Source: Pseudomonas oryzihabitans (lineage in GTDB: Bacteria > Pseudomonadota > Gammaproteobacteria > Pseudomonadales > Pseudomonadaceae). From it: a stretch of DNA of 64,000 nt. This document shows positions 8,947 through 20,488 of the stretch, piece after piece. The position numbers were made by a program, and so were the translations under genes. Each line of letters opens with the position of its first letter. The stretch's first letter is position 1. The stretch lies in contig NZ_CP013987.1 in the NCBI RefSeq assembly GCF_001518815.1, positions 2,440,501 through 2,504,500 of the forward strand, read 5' to 3'. The notes under the pieces were generated by a model. The model was given only the letters and a program-made list of their open reading frames with translations, ran no database searches and was not told the origin of the DNA.

Positions 8947-11900
8947 TCAGGCCGCCCTGCGCCGACCCAGGCGCTCGCCCAGGCGGTCAAAGGCCAGGTA
9001 GATCACCGGGGTGGTGAACAGCGTCAGTACCTGGCTGACCAGCAGGCCACCCACCATCACCAGGCCGAGCGGCTGGCGCAATTCGGCACCGGCACCGGTC
9101 GCCAGCATCAGCGGCACCGCGCCGAACAGCGCGGCCAGGGTGGTCATGAGAATCGGCCGGAATCTCAGCAGCGCGGCCTGGTAGATGGCCTCCTCCGGCT
9201 TCAGGCCCTGGTGCCGTTCGGCGTCGAGGGCGAAGTCGATCATCATGATGGCGTTCTTCTTGACGATACCGATCAGCAGGATGATGCCAATCACCGCGAT
9301 CAGGCCCAGGTCGTTGCCGGTCAGCAACAGCGCCAGCAAGGCGCCGATGGCCGCCGACGGCAGCGTCGAGAGGATGGTCAGGGGGTGGATGAAGCTCTCG
9401 TAGAGCACCCCCAGCACGATGTACATGACCACCACCGCCGCCAGGATCAGCAGCAGGGTGCTGGACAGCGAAGCCTGGAAGGCCGCTGCCGCGCCCTGAT
9501 AGTGGGTGTTGATGCCCACCGGCAGGCCGATCTCCTGCTTGGCCGCGTCGATGGCCGCCACCGCGGCACCCAGGGAAACACCGTTCGCCAGGTTGAAGGA
9601 CAGGGTCACCGCCGGGAACTGGCTCAGGTGATTGATCACCAGGCGGGTCGGTCGCTGCTCCATCTTCACCAGGCTGGACAGCCGCACCGGGGCGCGACTG
9701 GTGTCCGTGGTGGTTTCGGTCGTGCTGGCCGTGCCGGTACCACTGCTGCCGCTGGAAGAGGTACCACCGCCCGCCTTCACCCAGACCTGGCTCAGGGCAT
9801 CCGGTCCGAGGCTGTCGGCAGCGGCACTGACCAGCACCACCCGGTACTGGTTGGCCTGGGTGTAGATGGTCGAGATCTGCCGCTGACCCAGGGCGTCGTA
9901 GAGGGCGTCGGTGATGGCCGAGACCTGCACACCCAGACGCGCCGCGGCGTCGCGATCGATGGTCAGGTACAGCTGCAGCCCCTTGTTCTGCAAGTCGCTG
10001 GTGACATCGGTGAGTTCCGGACGCTCCCGCAGGGCCTCGGTCAGGCGCGGTACCCAGGTGTCGAGCAGGTTGGCATCCGGCGAGTCCAGGCTCAGCTGGT
10101 ACTGGGTGCGGCTGACCCGGTCCTCGACGCTGAGGTCCTGCACCGGCTGCATGTAGAGGGTGATACCCACTACCTTGGCGACCTCGGGCCGCAGGCGGTC
10201 GATCACCTCCTGGGCGGTGACGTCGCGCTCGCTCTGCGGCTTGAGGTTGATCTGCATGCGACCGCTGTTGAGAGTGACGTTGTCACCATCGACGCCGATA
10301 TAGGAAGACAGGCTCGCCACCGCCGGATCCTGGAGCACCACCGCGGCCAGGGCCTGCTGGCGTTCGCTCATGCCGCGGAAGGAAATGGACTGGGGCGCCT
10401 CGGTGATGCCCTGGATCGAGCCGGTATCCTGGGCCGGAAAGAACCCCTTAGGCACCAGCAGGTAGAGCACGGCTGTCAGTACGAAGGTCGCCACGGCCAG
10501 CAGCAGCATCAGTGCCCGGTGCGCCAGCGACCAGCGCAGCGCGCGGCCGTAGCCGGCAATCAGCCGCTCCAGCCAGACCAGCTGGTGCTCGGCGGCTTCC
10601 TCGCGCTTGAGCAGCCGCGCGCACATCATCGGTGTGAGCGTCAGGGAGATCACCAGGGAGATAAGGATGGCCACCGCCAGGGTGATGGCAAATTCGCGGA
10701 ACAGTCGGCCCACCACGTCCTGCATGAACAGCAGCGGGATGAGAACGGCGATCAGCGAAACGGTCAGGGACACCAGGGTAAAGCCGATCTGCCGGGCGCC
10801 CTTGAGCGCCGCCTCCATTGGCGTGGCGCCCTCTTCCAGATGCCGGGAGATGTTTTCCAGCATGACGATGGCGTCGTCGACGACGAAGCCGGTGGCGATG
10901 GTCAGGGCCATCAGCGACAGGTTGTTCAGCGAGAAGCCGGCCAGGTACATGGCGCCGAAGGTGCCGATCAGCGACAGCGGCACCGTGACCGAGGGAATCA
11001 GGGTGGCGCTGAACCGGCGCAGGAAAACGAAGGTGACCATCACCACCAGCCCTACCGCCAGCAGCATCTCGTGCTGGACGTCGGTGACAGCGGCGCGAAT
11101 GGTCTCGGTACGGTCACTGAGCACGGCGATGTCGAGGCCGGCCGGCAGGCTTTCCTTGAGGCTCGGCAGCAGCGCCTGGATGCGGTCGACGGTCTGGATG
11201 ACATTGGCGCCAGGCTGACGCTGGACGTTGACCAGGATGGCACCGCTGCGATTGGCCCAGGCGGCCAGGCGGTCGTTTTCCGCGCCCTGGGCGATGGTGG
11301 CCACATCCCCGAGACGCAGGGCGCCGTTGTCGGCGTAGTTGAGGATCAGATCGCCATAGGCCTTGGGATCGCGCAACTGGTCGTTGGCGTCCAGGGTAGC
11401 CACCCGGGTGGGGCCGTCGAAGCTGCCCTTGGGCTGGTTGGTGTTCTCGCTGGTGACTAGGCTGCGCACATCGGCCAGGGTCAGGTTATGGGCCGCGAGC
11501 TTGTCCGGATCGACCTGGATGCGCACCGCCGGGCGCTGGCCACCGGCGAGGCTGACCATGCCGACCCCGGTCACCTGGGCGAGCTTCTGCGCCATGCGGG
11601 TGTCGACCAGGTCATAGAGCGTGGGCAGCGGCAGCGTCCTGGAGCTGATCGCCAGGGTGACGATGGGCGTATCGGCCGGATTGACCTTGTTGTACACCGG
11701 TGGCGCCGGCAGATCGTTGGGCAGCAGGTTGTTGGCCGCGTTGATCGCGGCCTGGACTTCCTGCTCGGCGACCGACAGGTCCAGTTCCAGGTTGAACCTG
11801 AGGGTGATGACCGAGGCGCCGCCGGAGCTGGTCGAGGCCATCTGCGACAGGCCTGGCATCTGCCCGAACTGACGCTCCAGCGGCGCGGTGACGGCACTGG

Positions 11901-12078
11901 TCATGACATCGGGACTGGCGCCGGGATAGAGGGTGAGCACCCGGATAGTGGGATAGTCCACCTGCGGCAAGGCCGCGACCGGCAGCAGGCGATAGGCCAG
12001 CAGACCGGCGATGAGCAGTGCCACCATCAACAGGGTGGTGGCGACCGGGCGCAGGATGAAGGGGCGCGAGATATCCAT
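8947..12078 (-). CDS. muxB: MuxB RND efflux transporter subunit
   Basis: A 1043-residue RND pump subunit starting [17 protein letters not shown], as in MdtB/MuxB. The TM4 relay segment [17 protein letters not shown] is intact. Homologous to its neighbour muxC over its whole length, an old duplication. Near residue 765 it carries a low-complexity Ser/Gly/Thr insert (bases about 9698-9775) just before [20 protein letters not shown]. The muxA stop is nine bases upstream. Works with MuxC, the adaptor MuxA and the channel OpmB. Confidence 0.93.
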   Translation of the reverse strand: MDISRPFILRPVATTLLMVALLIAGLLAYRLLPVAALPQVDYPTIRVLTLYPGASPDVMTSAVTAPLERQFGQMPGLSQMASTSSGGASVITLRFNLELDLSVAEQEVQAAINAANNLLPNDLPAPPVYNKVNPADTPIVTLAISSRTLPLPTLYDLVDTRMAQKLAQVTGVGMVSLAGGQRPAVRIQVDPDKLAAHNLTLADVRSLVTSENTNQPKGSFDGPTRVATLDANDQLRDPKAYGDLILNYADNGALRLGDVATIAQGAENDRLAAWANRSGAILVNVQRQPGANVIQTVDRIQALLPSLKESLPAGLDIAVLSDRTETIRAAVTDVQHEMLLAVGLVVMVTFVFLRRFSATLIPSVTVPLSLIGTFGAMYLAGFSLNNLSLMALTIATGFVVDDAIVMLENISRHLEEGATPMEAALKGARQIGFTLVSLTVSLIAVLIPLLFMQDVVGRLFREFAITLAVAILISLVISLTLTPMMCARLLKREEAAEHQLVWLERLIAGYGRALRWSLAHRALMLLLAVATFVLTAVLYLLVPKGFFPAQDTGSIQGITEAPQSISFRGMSERQQALAAVVLQDPAVASLSSYIGVDGDNVTLNSGRMQINLKPQSERDVTAQEVIDRLRPEVAKVVGITLYMQPVQDLSVEDRVSRTQYQLSLDSPDANLLDTWVPRLTEALRERPELTDVTSDLQNKGLQLYLTIDRDAAARLGVQVSAITDALYDALGQRQISTIYTQANQYRVVLVSAAADSLGPDALSQVWVKAGGGTSSSGSSGTGTASTTETTTDTSRAPVRLSSLVKMEQRPTRLVINHLSQFPAVTLSFNLANGVSLGAAVAAIDAAKQEIGLPVGINTHYQGAAAAFQASLSSTLLLILAAVVVMYIVLGVLYESFIHPLTILSTLPSAAIGALLALLLTGNDLGLIAVIGIILLIGIVKKNAIMMIDFALDAERHQGLKPEEAIYQAALLRFRPILMTTLAALFGAVPLMLATGAGAELRQPLGLVMVGGLLVSQVLTLFTTPVIYLAFDRLGERLGRRRAA

Positions 12079-12087
12079 CGCGGCCGA

Positions 12088-13323
12088 TCAGCCCTGGGTC
12101 TTGCCGGGCTTGCGTACCGCCGGCTTGGCCGGTTCGCTGGGCGCCGCCGAAGCCCCGGTGACCACTTCCACCTCGTTGCCCTCGCGCAACCGGTCGGTGC
12201 CTTCGGTCACCACGCGGTCGCCGGCGGCCAGGCCTTCGGTGACCACGGTGAGGCTACCGTCATCCGGACCCAGCTTGAGGCTACGGACCTGGATCTTGTT
12301 GTCGGGCCCCACCACATAGGCGAAGGTGCCATTGGAGCCGAACTGGATGGCTGCCGAAGGCACCACCAGCGCCTGGTCCAGCACCTGCTCGCGCACCCGG
12401 ACGGTCACGAACTGATTGGGGAACAGTGCCTCGTCGCCATTGGCGAAACGGGCCCGGAACTTGAGCGTACCGGTGGCAGTATCGATCTGGTTGTCGAAGC
12501 TCTGCAGGGTACCGTCCGCGACCTTGCGTGCACCGCCGCGGTCCCACGCCTCCACTGGCAGGGTCTGGCCGGCACGGGCTCGCTTGAGCAACTCGCCGAG
12601 CTGGCTTTCCGGCAGGGTGAAGACCACCGAAATCGGCTGGGTCTGGGTGATGACGGCCACCACGGTGCTGTCGTTGGCGGACAGCAGGTTGCCGCCGTCG
12701 AGCTGACGCAAGCCGACGCGGCCGGCGATGGGCGCCTTGATCTGGGTGAAGGCCAGATTCAGCTTGGCATCGGCCACCGCGGCCTGGCTGTTCTTGAGGG
12801 TGCCGCGATACTGGTTGACCAGGGCTTCCTGGGTATCCAGCGTCTGCTTGGCGATGCTGTCTTCGCGGAACAGGCCCTGATAGCGCTTGAGGTCCAGCTC
12901 GGCGTTGCGCAGCTGCGCCTGATTTTGCTGCAGGGTGCCCTCGGCCTGCTGCAGGGCCACCTGATAGGGTCGTGGATCTATGGTGGCCAACAGGTCGCCG
13001 GCCTTGACCTTCTGCCCTTCCTCGAAGGCAACGCGTACCAGCTCACCGGCGACCCGAGTGCGGACGTTCACGGTATTGAGCGCGGTTACCGTGCCGATGG
13101 ACCGGCGCACGATGGGAAAGCTGCGCTGCTCGACCGCCACCACGCGCACCGGCGTCGGCCCGGTCATGCCAAAGGGCGAGCGCGCGCCCTTGCCCGCGGC
13201 AGCCTCGCTCTTCTGCCCGTGCTGGTGATACCAGTACCAGCCGCCAGCGGCCGCCAGCACGATGAGAACGAGCAGCCAGACGAGTCGGCGACGGGAGGAG
13301 GAGCGGAGAGAAGAGTCGGCCAT
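12088..13323 (-). CDS. muxA: MuxA membrane-fusion adaptor protein
   Basis: A 411-residue periplasmic adaptor and first gene of the efflux operon. The chosen start, ATG at 13323 (MADSSLRSSSRRR), leads into a single membrane anchor (LVWLLVLIVLAAAGGWYW); the frame is open further upstream but that part crosses hairpins and looks non-coding. Seen: lipoyl/barrel-sandwich halves (VNVRTRVAGELVRVAFEEGQKVKAGD and FTQIKAPIAGRVGLRQLDGG, each quoted as a landmark in part), a coiled-coil hairpin between them, and the beta-barrel and membrane-proximal domains. No strong ribosome site precedes the chosen start, so it could be a little off. The C-terminus is Ala/Pro/Lys-rich. Confidence 0.88.
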   Translation of the reverse strand: MADSSLRSSSRRRLVWLLVLIVLAAAGGWYWYHQHGQKSEAAAGKGARSPFGMTGPTPVRVVAVEQRSFPIVRRSIGTVTALNTVNVRTRVAGELVRVAFEEGQKVKAGDLLATIDPRPYQVALQQAEGTLQQNQAQLRNAELDLKRYQGLFREDSIAKQTLDTQEALVNQYRGTLKNSQAAVADAKLNLAFTQIKAPIAGRVGLRQLDGGNLLSANDSTVVAVITQTQPISVVFTLPESQLGELLKRARAGQTLPVEAWDRGGARKVADGTLQSFDNQIDTATGTLKFRARFANGDEALFPNQFVTVRVREQVLDQALVVPSAAIQFGSNGTFAYVVGPDNKIQVRSLKLGPDDGSLTVVTEGLAAGDRVVTEGTDRLREGNEVEVVTGASAAPSEPAKPAVRKPGKTQG

Positions 13324-13411
13324 CGGAGAATACGTACACGCTGGAGAAGGCGGAAGATAAGCAGTAGCGAGACGGCTAACCAGCGCCTTTACTGCGATTT
13401 TACCTAAAGCA

Positions 13412-13472
13412 AAACGGGCAGACACAAAAGGCGCCTGCCCGTTTCGAAGCGCCCACCGCTCTGGGCGGTGGG
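13412..13472 (-). terminator. Two hairpins after tpx
   Basis: Read on the minus strand, the tpx stop is followed by a hairpin with arms CCCACCGC/GCGGTGGG (13452-13472) and then one with arms AAACGGGCAG/CTGCCCGTTT (13412-13444) ending in a short T-rich run. They lie between tpx and muxA and probably end tpx transcription. Confidence 0.65.
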
Positions 13473-13482
13473 TTGTCGGCAA

Positions 13483-13983
13483 TCAGCCGAGAACGGCGAG
13501 TGCGGCCGCGTAGTTCGGCTCCTGGCCGATCTCGGGCACCAGCTCGCTGTGCAGCACCTTGTCCTGCTCGTCCAGCACGACTACGGCGCGGGCAGCCAGG
13601 CCTTGCAGCGGACCGCTGGCCAGGGCGACGCCATAGTCCTGCAGGAATTCGGCACCGCGCAGCGTGGAGAGGTTCATCACCTTTTCCAGGCCTTCAGCGC
13701 CACAGAAGCGCTTCTGGGCGAACGGCAGGTCGGCGGAAATGCACAGCACCAGGGTGTTATCCAGCTTGTCGACTTCGGTGTTGAACTTGCGCACCGAGGC
13801 GGCGCAGGTCGGGGTGTCGACGCTGGGGAAGATGTTGAGCACCTTGCGCTTGCCGGCGAGGCTGGCCAGGGTGATGTCCTGCAGATCGCCATTGACCAGG
13901 CTGAAGGCCGGCGCCTGCTGCCCGGGCTGCGGCAGGTTGCCCTGCACCTCGACCGGATTGCCGCGCAAATTGACGGTTGCCAT
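13483..13983 (-). CDS. tpx: Thiol peroxidase Tpx
   Basis: A 166-residue 2-Cys peroxiredoxin that reduces hydrogen and alkyl peroxides using thioredoxin. The ATG at 13983 ([15 protein letters not shown]) follows AGGAGCAGTTC and fits the family length; the frame runs open upstream but without homology. The peroxidatic cysteine is Cys60 in SVDTPTC and the resolving cysteine Cys94 in KRFCG, matching the E. coli pair 61/95. Hairpins directly downstream suggest it is transcribed alone, although it points toward the mux operon. Confidence 0.95.
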   Translation of the reverse strand: MATVNLRGNPVEVQGNLPQPGQQAPAFSLVNGDLQDITLASLAGKRKVLNIFPSVDTPTCAASVRKFNTEVDKLDNTLVLCISADLPFAQKRFCGAEGLEKVMNLSTLRGAEFLQDYGVALASGPLQGLAARAVVVLDEQDKVLHSELVPEIGQEPNYAAALAVLG

Positions 13984-14062
13984 GAACTGCTCCTTTCTCA
14001 TGAGACGGGACAGGGAGTAAACACGTTTTCCGCGGACGATCAAAGCGTTACACGCCCCTGCT

Positions 14063-17000
14063 TTAAAAATCGCGGCGATAGAAGAAATCCAGGGAATTGG
14101 CCAGACCGCTGGCAATCTCCAGATAGAGCCGTCGGGTGAGCTGGTAGCGCAGCGCGACGGTATTGGCCGAATCGAACACCCCTACGCCATAGCGCACCGA
14201 CAATCGATCGGTAAGGTTGCCCGAGGCGACGACGCTGGTCTTGTCCCCGGACCCGGCGGTATCCAGCTGGAAGTTCTGGATGCCCAGGCGCTGCGCCAGG
14301 GCGCCCGCGGTACCCGAGCTGCCGGCCAGGCCCAGCGCCAGAGCGGCCTGACCGAGCACGTTGTTGTCTCCCTCGCTTCCGCTCGACAGCGGCCGCCCCA
14401 GGACCAGGTAGGCCAGCGCCTGCTCCTGGCTCATGCTCGGCTCGGAGAACACCTCGATACGTGGCTGCTGGGCGAAGCCCGAGAGGCGCAGCCCTGCGGT
14501 GACGTTCTGCTCCTGCACCACGCGCACCGCCTCCACATCGATGTAGGGCTGGGCGATGGGGCCCTGGAAGAACAGTCGGGCGCGCCTCATGGTCAGCCGC
14601 TGACCGTAGGCGTTGTAGCGGCCGTTGCGCAGATTCAGCTCGCCACGGGTGTCGAGGTTGTCACCGATATGCACCTTGCCGACGATTTCGGCTGACAGGC
14701 CGAAGGCATCGAAGGTGAGCTTGTCGGACCCGACCAGGACGTCGACGTCCATGGCGATCTGCATGGCCTGCTGCTTGGCCGGTGCCTCCTGGCCGACGAT
14801 GACGGCATCGTCCGACACCTTGACCGTGGACGGGGGCAGCTGCTGCACCCGGATACGGCCGCGGGGCACCCGGACCTCGCCGGCCAGGGCTAGGCGGCCG
14901 TCCTTCATCAGGATCTTGAGATTGGGCGCCACCTCCAGCTGCGCATAGGGCTCGACGTTGACCGGCAACTTGTCGCCGGTAATCGCCACGTCGACATCCA
15001 GGCCTTCGGCCCAACCGACACTGCCCTGGATCTGTCCACGCCCCTGGGTGCCGCTGCGCCAGCCCCCGTCGAGGATCGCGGTATCGCCCTGGATGCGTGC
15101 GGTAAGACCGAGATCTTGCAGACGGGTCGGCACGCTACCGCCGCCAATGTCGCCGCCAGTGAGCTGGATCTGGCCATTGACCCGCGGCTGCAGCAGGGTG
15201 CCGCCCAGTTCGCCGGAGCCGCTGACCTTGCCTTCGAGATGCTCGATGCCCTCGACGAAGGCCTTGCCCAGGGCCAGGTTCAGCCCCTGCAACTGAAAGC
15301 GCCCGGCCAGCGCCTGACGCGGATCGCGGGGATCCAGCCGGGCCTGGACATTAAGTTGCCCGAGGTCGGCACTGGTCAGTTGCACCTGGGTATCCACCTG
15401 TTGTGGCTTCAGGGCGCTGGTGACATCGAGGCGGTCATAGCTGAAGGTCTGCCACTGACCGGCGGCGTCGCGCAGCTTGAGGCTACCGCGCCCGGCCTGC
15501 AAGCGTATCTCGCCATCGGGCCCGGCCTTGGGCAGGCGCAGGTCGACGTCGCCGTCGAGGGTGCCCTGCCAGGCCAGCTCCGGTGGCAACAGGGGTTGCA
15601 GACTGGCCAGCGGGAAGGCACGCAGGTGCCAGGCGAGACGGGTATCGGGCAGCAACTGCTGATCGTCGCCACAGAGGCTGGCCGCGCCGGAGCGCCAGCA
15701 GTGGCGACCCAGCTCCAGACGACCACTGTTCAGGCGCTCAATGCGGGCCGGACTCTGCAGGGTCCAGTTCTGGCCGCTGGCCGCGACTGACCCACGAGAC
15801 AGCTGACCCTTCCAGTCCCCGTTGTCGGCCAGGGTGCCACCTGCCGCGAGCATCAGGTTCAGTTGCGACCCCTTGAGCGAAAGATCCGCCTGCTGCTGAC
15901 GGCGATCACCCTGTCCCTGCAGGCGCAGGACACCGAAATCGCGACCGGCGGCCTGCAGCCCCTGGGCTGTCAGGTCCAACGTGCCGCGTTGGCGATCATC
16001 CAGGTTGGCGGCCAGCGCGAGGCTGCTGATGCGGCTGTCGGCATAGGCCAGCTGGCGACCGTCGAGGCGCAACTGACCAGCAGGGGCCTTGAGGGTCCCG
16101 GCCACGTCCAGGCGGCCCTGGGCGCTACCGGAAAGATCGGGCCATAGCTGAGCCAGGCGGCGCAGGTCCAGCTGGAGCTGACCTTGCAAACGCTGGTCGA
16201 GGGCGCCCTGCCCCTGAATCCGGTTGTCACCCAGGCGAATGTCGAGTTCGGATACCTGCCACTGCTCGCCAGCGCCCTTGGCCTTGGCAGCCAGCACGGC
16301 CGGCTGGTTGCGCAGTCGACCCTTGAGGTCCAGATCGGCATCCAGCTGCAGGCGACCATCCTTGAAAGCGCCCGAGCTGCGCAGCGGACCGCCCAGGCTG
16401 CCGGGCAGCTGGGCTACCCAGAAGGCCGGATCGAGGCGGCTCAGGTCCAAGGCCACCTGCCAGCTGACGCCGTCGGTGAAGCCCAGATTGACCTTGCCCT
16501 GTGCCCGCCCCTGGCCGGCCTGGAGATCCAGGGACGGCAGATTGAGCTGGGTGGTGTCGCCACTGAAGGGGGTGGCCAGGGTAAAGGCGCCGGCCGGGCC
16601 CGTGGCGGCGGCCTTGAGATTGCCCAGGTAGGCGCCATCTCGATAGGCCACTTCGCCTTGCAGGCGCTGCAGGCTCACCGGTGGCTCCGCCATGGGATAT
16701 AGCCGCCGCCAGGGGAAATCACGCCAGTCCAGCGTGGCATCGGCGGCCAATCCCTCGTGCCAGTCGACCTGCCCGGCCAGCACCACCCGTTGTTCGGGCG
16801 TGGCCTGCAGGCGCAGGGCGGCGATCCGCGCGCCCTGGGCATCGACGCGGCCATCCAGATTCAGGGCCACCGGACCACCCTCGCCCGGCAATTTCGCCTG
16901 GCCCACCAGGGCGTAGCCGGCGGCAAGATCGCCCCGGGCGGTCAACGTGAGGTCATTCAGGCGCAGGGTGTCGGGCAGACTGGCCGCCGCCTTGAAACCA

Positions 17001-17755
17001 TCAGCCACCAGTTGCAGATCGGCCGGGACATTCTCCACCAGCGGCTGGACCGTGCCGGTCAGCCGTCCGGGTAGATAACCACTGCTATCGGCCTCCAGGT
17101 GCAGGGCCTTCTGCAGTTCGCCTTCCAGCTTGAGCGTCAGCGGCCAGGGAGCATTATCCGGCGCGGGCAGGCCCAAAGCGCCCTGCAGTTGCAGCGGCCA
17201 GTCGCCGTTGGGTTGCAACCGACCATGGGTATCCAGGGTGACGCCGTGGGCTGCGCCGGCCAGACGCTCGATGGCGATGCCATCGGCCTGCCAGCGGGCC
17301 TGCAATTCCACGTCTCGTGCCTGCTCGGCACCGTTGTAGAGCACTTCGCCGATGCGAACCTCGCCCAATTGCACACCGAGCGGCACGTCCAGGCTGGGCA
17401 AGCGAACCGGACCGTCCTTCTCTGGCTCGGGCTCGGTGCTGGGCGCCTGGTCGATGGCGATCCGCGAAGCGACCAGGGTGTCGATGCACAGCTGCAACCG
17501 GAACAGGCAGCCGGGCCGCCAGGCGAATTCGGGCGCCTCGACCGTCACCCGCGTGGCGCCGCCATCCCACACCAGCTGCCGCGCCTGCCAGTGGCCGCCC
17601 AGGCGGCCCTGGAAATCGGTCAGGGTCAGACCAGGAACGTGATCCAACACCAGGCGGCCGATACTGCCGTTACCCAGCACCAGGGCCAGCAGCAGGATCA
17701 GTGCACCGAGCAGAGTCGCCAGTACGCCAAGGATGACACCACCTACCGACTTCAC
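14063..17755 (-). CDS. tamB: TamB translocation and assembly module
   Basis: A 1230-residue AsmA-like/DUF490 protein: one N-terminal membrane helix ([20 protein letters not shown]), a very long beta-rich periplasmic body, and the conserved C-terminal TamB domain ending [13 protein letters not shown]. It bridges inner and outer membranes with TamA and is implicated in outer-membrane protein insertion and phospholipid transport. The start is a GTG overlapping the tamA stop by four bases (GTGA), so the two are translationally coupled. Length is close to E. coli TamB (1259). Confidence 0.94.
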   Translation of the reverse strand: MKSVGGVILGVLATLLGALILLLALVLGNGSIGRLVLDHVPGLTLTDFQGRLGGHWQARQLVWDGGATRVTVEAPEFAWRPGCLFRLQLCIDTLVASRIAIDQAPSTEPEPEKDGPVRLPSLDVPLGVQLGEVRIGEVLYNGAEQARDVELQARWQADGIAIERLAGAAHGVTLDTHGRLQPNGDWPLQLQGALGLPAPDNAPWPLTLKLEGELQKALHLEADSSGYLPGRLTGTVQPLVENVPADLQLVADGFKAAASLPDTLRLNDLTLTARGDLAAGYALVGQAKLPGEGGPVALNLDGRVDAQGARIAALRLQATPEQRVVLAGQVDWHEGLAADATLDWRDFPWRRLYPMAEPPVSLQRLQGEVAYRDGAYLGNLKAAATGPAGAFTLATPFSGDTTQLNLPSLDLQAGQGRAQGKVNLGFTDGVSWQVALDLSRLDPAFWVAQLPGSLGGPLRSSGAFKDGRLQLDADLDLKGRLRNQPAVLAAKAKGAGEQWQVSELDIRLGDNRIQGQGALDQRLQGQLQLDLRRLAQLWPDLSGSAQGRLDVAGTLKAPAGQLRLDGRQLAYADSRISSLALAANLDDRQRGTLDLTAQGLQAAGRDFGVLRLQGQGDRRQQQADLSLKGSQLNLMLAAGGTLADNGDWKGQLSRGSVAASGQNWTLQSPARIERLNSGRLELGRHCWRSGAASLCGDDQQLLPDTRLAWHLRAFPLASLQPLLPPELAWQGTLDGDVDLRLPKAGPDGEIRLQAGRGSLKLRDAAGQWQTFSYDRLDVTSALKPQQVDTQVQLTSADLGQLNVQARLDPRDPRQALAGRFQLQGLNLALGKAFVEGIEHLEGKVSGSGELGGTLLQPRVNGQIQLTGGDIGGGSVPTRLQDLGLTARIQGDTAILDGGWRSGTQGRGQIQGSVGWAEGLDVDVAITGDKLPVNVEPYAQLEVAPNLKILMKDGRLALAGEVRVPRGRIRVQQLPPSTVKVSDDAVIVGQEAPAKQQAMQIAMDVDVLVGSDKLTFDAFGLSAEIVGKVHIGDNLDTRGELNLRNGRYNAYGQRLTMRRARLFFQGPIAQPYIDVEAVRVVQEQNVTAGLRLSGFAQQPRIEVFSEPSMSQEQALAYLVLGRPLSSGSEGDNNVLGQAALALGLAGSSGTAGALAQRLGIQNFQLDTAGSGDKTSVVASGNLTDRLSVRYGVGVFDSANTVALRYQLTRRLYLEIASGLANSLDFFYRRDF

Positions 17756-19485
17756 AGCTCAGGTCCTATGGAAAAGTGCAGGCGGATGCCGCCGGGTTCG
17801 TCGAGGCCGTGGGCCAGGTCGACACGGATCGGTCCTACCGGCGAGACCCAGCGTACGCCTATGCCGACGCTGGTCTTGAGTTCGTAATTGTTGAGGTCGT
17901 TGAAGGCGCTGCCCTGGTCGATGAAAGTCGCCAGGCGCCACTTGTCGCGCAAGGGATACTGATACTCGACGCCGCCCGCGACGAGGTATCGGCCGCCTAC
18001 GTAGTCACCTTCGTCGTTTTCCGGCGACAGGGTCTGGTAGTCATAGCCGCGGACGCTCTGGTCGCCCCCCGCAAAGAACCGCAACGACGGTGGGACCTTG
18101 TTGTAGCCGTTGGTGAGGTTGCCCCCCAGTTGCAGCCGCCCCAGGAAGCGATGGCCATCGCCCACCGTGATCAGGCCACGAGCCAGGGCAGTGGCATGGA
18201 TCATGTTGGCGTCCGAGAGCAACCCCTCCTTCGCCGCCGAGACGCCGAACTGCAGCCGATAGCCGCGATTGGGGTCGATCCGGTTGTCACTGCGCAGGAG
18301 CGAGAAGTCCACCCCAGGCATCACCAGGTTGGAGGTGCCCTCGTCGTTGCCCAGGCGATAGCTTTCGTTACGCCATTTGAGGGACAGCACCCGCTCCCAC
18401 CCGTTGGGAAACTTGCGGTGCCACTCGGGGCCCACGGTAAGCAGCTGGCTCAGGGAATCGTCGTCGGCGATCTGCTCGTACTGGTAGCCGCCGGCGAAGC
18501 GGAACTTGTCGTTGATCGGATCCTGGCCAGGAATGTCGTACCAGGTGGCGATGCTCTGCCGGGGCGCAGACAGCTCGGCCTCGGCGCCCAGGCTATGCCC
18601 CTGAGGGTTGAGCCAGTGGTTTTCCCAGGTGAATCTGAGTCGCGGGCCAACGTCCGTGGAATAGCCGGGGCCAAAGCCAAAGGTCCGCGGCTTGCGGGTT
18701 CTCAGGGTCACGGTCACCGGCACCTCGGCGGCGCCTTCGGACTTGGGATAGGTATCGAGCCGCGCACCGTCGAAGAAGCCACTGGCCAGTAGGTTGCTCT
18801 GGAAATCGGCGATCAGCTCGGAATCGTAGGGCGTACCCGGGGCGAAGGGCACCATGCGCTGTAGCAGATCGGGATCGAAGGGGGCATTGCCTTCGAAGGA
18901 AACCTTGCCCAGGACGAAACGCGGACCGCTGTCGAACACCAGCGCGATGTCGGCGAACCCGGTGGCAGGATCGATACGCAACTGATGCTGGGTAAAGGTG
19001 CCGCGAAAGAAGCCGTAGCGCTGCGCCTGGTTCTGGATCAGGCTCTTGGCGTCTTCATAAAGTCCCTGATTCAGCGCCTGACCAGGCTTCAAACCCGCCG
19101 GAACCGGCCGTTGGAAGGCGCGCAGCTCTCGCGCCGGACCTTCGATACGGATGTCGACATGGCGCAACTTGACCGGCTCGCCTGGACGCACCTCGACCAC
19201 CAATCTCGGCGTCTCCCCCGGCTCGACCCGGGTCTCGATCTGCGCGTGGTAGTAACCCAGCGCCTGCGCCGCCTGCTCGGCCTGCCGCTCCGTCGCCGGA
19301 CGCAGACGCTGCAAGCCTGCCGCATCGCGCCCCTCGACAGAGCCGATATAGGCCTGGATGTTGTCTCGCAGCGGGTTGTTGGCCGGCTGAACACGAACGC
19401 TGACCTCGGCCGGCGCCGCCCAGGCCATGCCATGCAGACAACAAACACCAATCAGGGCACGGCGTAGAGCGTTCGGTTTATTCAT
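17752..19485 (-). CDS. tamA: TamA outer-membrane Omp85-family protein
   Basis: A 577-residue protein, the same length as E. coli TamA. A cleavable signal peptide (LIGVCCLHGMAWAAPA) is followed by three POTRA-like regions (residues about 25-265) and a 16-strand Omp85 barrel with the conserved barrel landmarks FFAGGDQSVRGYDY and VGIGVRWVSPVGPIRVDLA (in part). It partners TamB, encoded next with a four-base overlap. Divergent from the exonuclease III gene across 121 bases. Confidence 0.94.
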   Translation of the reverse strand: MNKPNALRRALIGVCCLHGMAWAAPAEVSVRVQPANNPLRDNIQAYIGSVEGRDAAGLQRLRPATERQAEQAAQALGYYHAQIETRVEPGETPRLVVEVRPGEPVKLRHVDIRIEGPARELRAFQRPVPAGLKPGQALNQGLYEDAKSLIQNQAQRYGFFRGTFTQHQLRIDPATGFADIALVFDSGPRFVLGKVSFEGNAPFDPDLLQRMVPFAPGTPYDSELIADFQSNLLASGFFDGARLDTYPKSEGAAEVPVTVTLRTRKPRTFGFGPGYSTDVGPRLRFTWENHWLNPQGHSLGAEAELSAPRQSIATWYDIPGQDPINDKFRFAGGYQYEQIADDDSLSQLLTVGPEWHRKFPNGWERVLSLKWRNESYRLGNDEGTSNLVMPGVDFSLLRSDNRIDPNRGYRLQFGVSAAKEGLLSDANMIHATALARGLITVGDGHRFLGRLQLGGNLTNGYNKVPPSLRFFAGGDQSVRGYDYQTLSPENDEGDYVGGRYLVAGGVEYQYPLRDKWRLATFIDQGSAFNDLNNYELKTSVGIGVRWVSPVGPIRVDLAHGLDEPGGIRLHFSIGPEL

Positions 19486-19606
19486 ACAGGAATGCTAACG
19501 GGCGTTGCGCTGTGAGACAAACCGGAAAGGCCAGGGTTCGCCTGGTGGCCGCTTCGGCTAGGCGCTTTCTGATAGGCTAGGACCAATCATCTTTCAGGAA
19601 GGTAAC

Positions 19607-20419
19607 ATGAAGATTATTTGCTTCAATATCAATGGATTGCGCGCAAGACCTCATCAACTTTCTGCGATCATAGAACGCTACGATCCCGACGTGATCGGCC
19701 TGCAGGAAACCAAGGTATCGGATGACCAGTTTCCCCTGGCGGACGTGGAGTCCCTCGGGTATCACGTGCATTACCACGGCCAGAAGGGCCACTACGGTGT
19801 AGCGCTGCTGTCGCGTCTGGCGCCATTGGAGCTGCACAAGGGTTTTCCGGGAGACGGCGAAGACTCCCAGAAAAGATTCATCTACGGGGTCTTCGCCGAC
19901 AGGCAGGGCCAGCCCCTGGTGGTCATGAATGGCTATTTTCCTCAAGGCGAGAATATCGCTCACCCCACAAAATTCCCTGGCAAGAGGAAGTTCTACGCCG
20001 ATCTTCAGAATCTACTTGAAGAGCGTTTCTCGCCTGACACGCCCTTGCTGCTCATGGGTGACTTCAATATCTCCGCCCAGGATCACGACATCGGCATCGG
20101 TGCAGCCAATGCCAAGCGCTGGCTGAGAACCGGCGCCTGCAGCTTCCAGCCCGAAGAGCGCGAGTGGATGCAGCGCCTGCTGGGCTGGGGCCTGATCGAC
20201 AGCTACCGTCATCTGCATCCGGACATGGACGATCGCTTCAGCTGGTTCCCCTATCGCAGCCGGGGTTTCGAAGACGAGCCCAAGCGTGGCCTGCGCATCG
20301 ACACCATCCTGGCCTCCCGGGCGTTGCGCGAGCGTATCGCCGGGGCGGGCGTGGACTATGAAATCCGCGGTATGGAGAAGCCCTCCGACCATGCGCCGGT
20401 CTGGCTAAAATTGACGTGA
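19607..20419 (+). CDS. xthA: Exonuclease III (AP endonuclease)
   Basis: A 270-residue member of the exonuclease III/AP endonuclease 1 family, which cuts DNA 5' to abasic sites during base-excision repair. Catalytic landmarks seen: FNINGLRAR (Asn), GLQETK (metal-binding Glu), the GDFN motif near residue 150 and SDHAPVW near the C-terminus with the catalytic Asp-His. Start ATG follows AGGAAGG. The first third is noticeably richer in A/T than its neighbours, so its codon use differs somewhat from the surrounding genes. Confidence 0.95.
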   Translation: MKIICFNINGLRARPHQLSAIIERYDPDVIGLQETKVSDDQFPLADVESLGYHVHYHGQKGHYGVALLSRLAPLELHKGFPGDGEDSQKRFIYGVFADRQGQPLVVMNGYFPQGENIAHPTKFPGKRKFYADLQNLLEERFSPDTPLLLMGDFNISAQDHDIGIGAANAKRWLRTGACSFQPEEREWMQRLLGWGLIDSYRHLHPDMDDRFSWFPYRSRGFEDEPKRGLRIDTILASRALRERIAGAGVDYEIRGMEKPSDHAPVWLKLT

Positions 20420-20488
20420 AGTCCTGTCACGCCGCCGTCACACGGCGTGCCTAAGGTGGCGGCCTCGTTTCAGCTTCGAGGCCCGACC

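Noticed and set aside
8809..11460. An 883-codon plus-strand frame antisense to muxB
   Set aside because: Same pattern of antisense composition; muxB is unambiguous.
11488..13407. A 639-codon plus-strand frame antisense to muxB and muxA
   Set aside because: Antisense to conserved genes with no recognisable domain.
13324..13482. N-terminal extension of muxA upstream of 13323
   Set aside because: Frame is open, but crosses two hairpins that look like the tpx terminator and lacks adaptor-family similarity.
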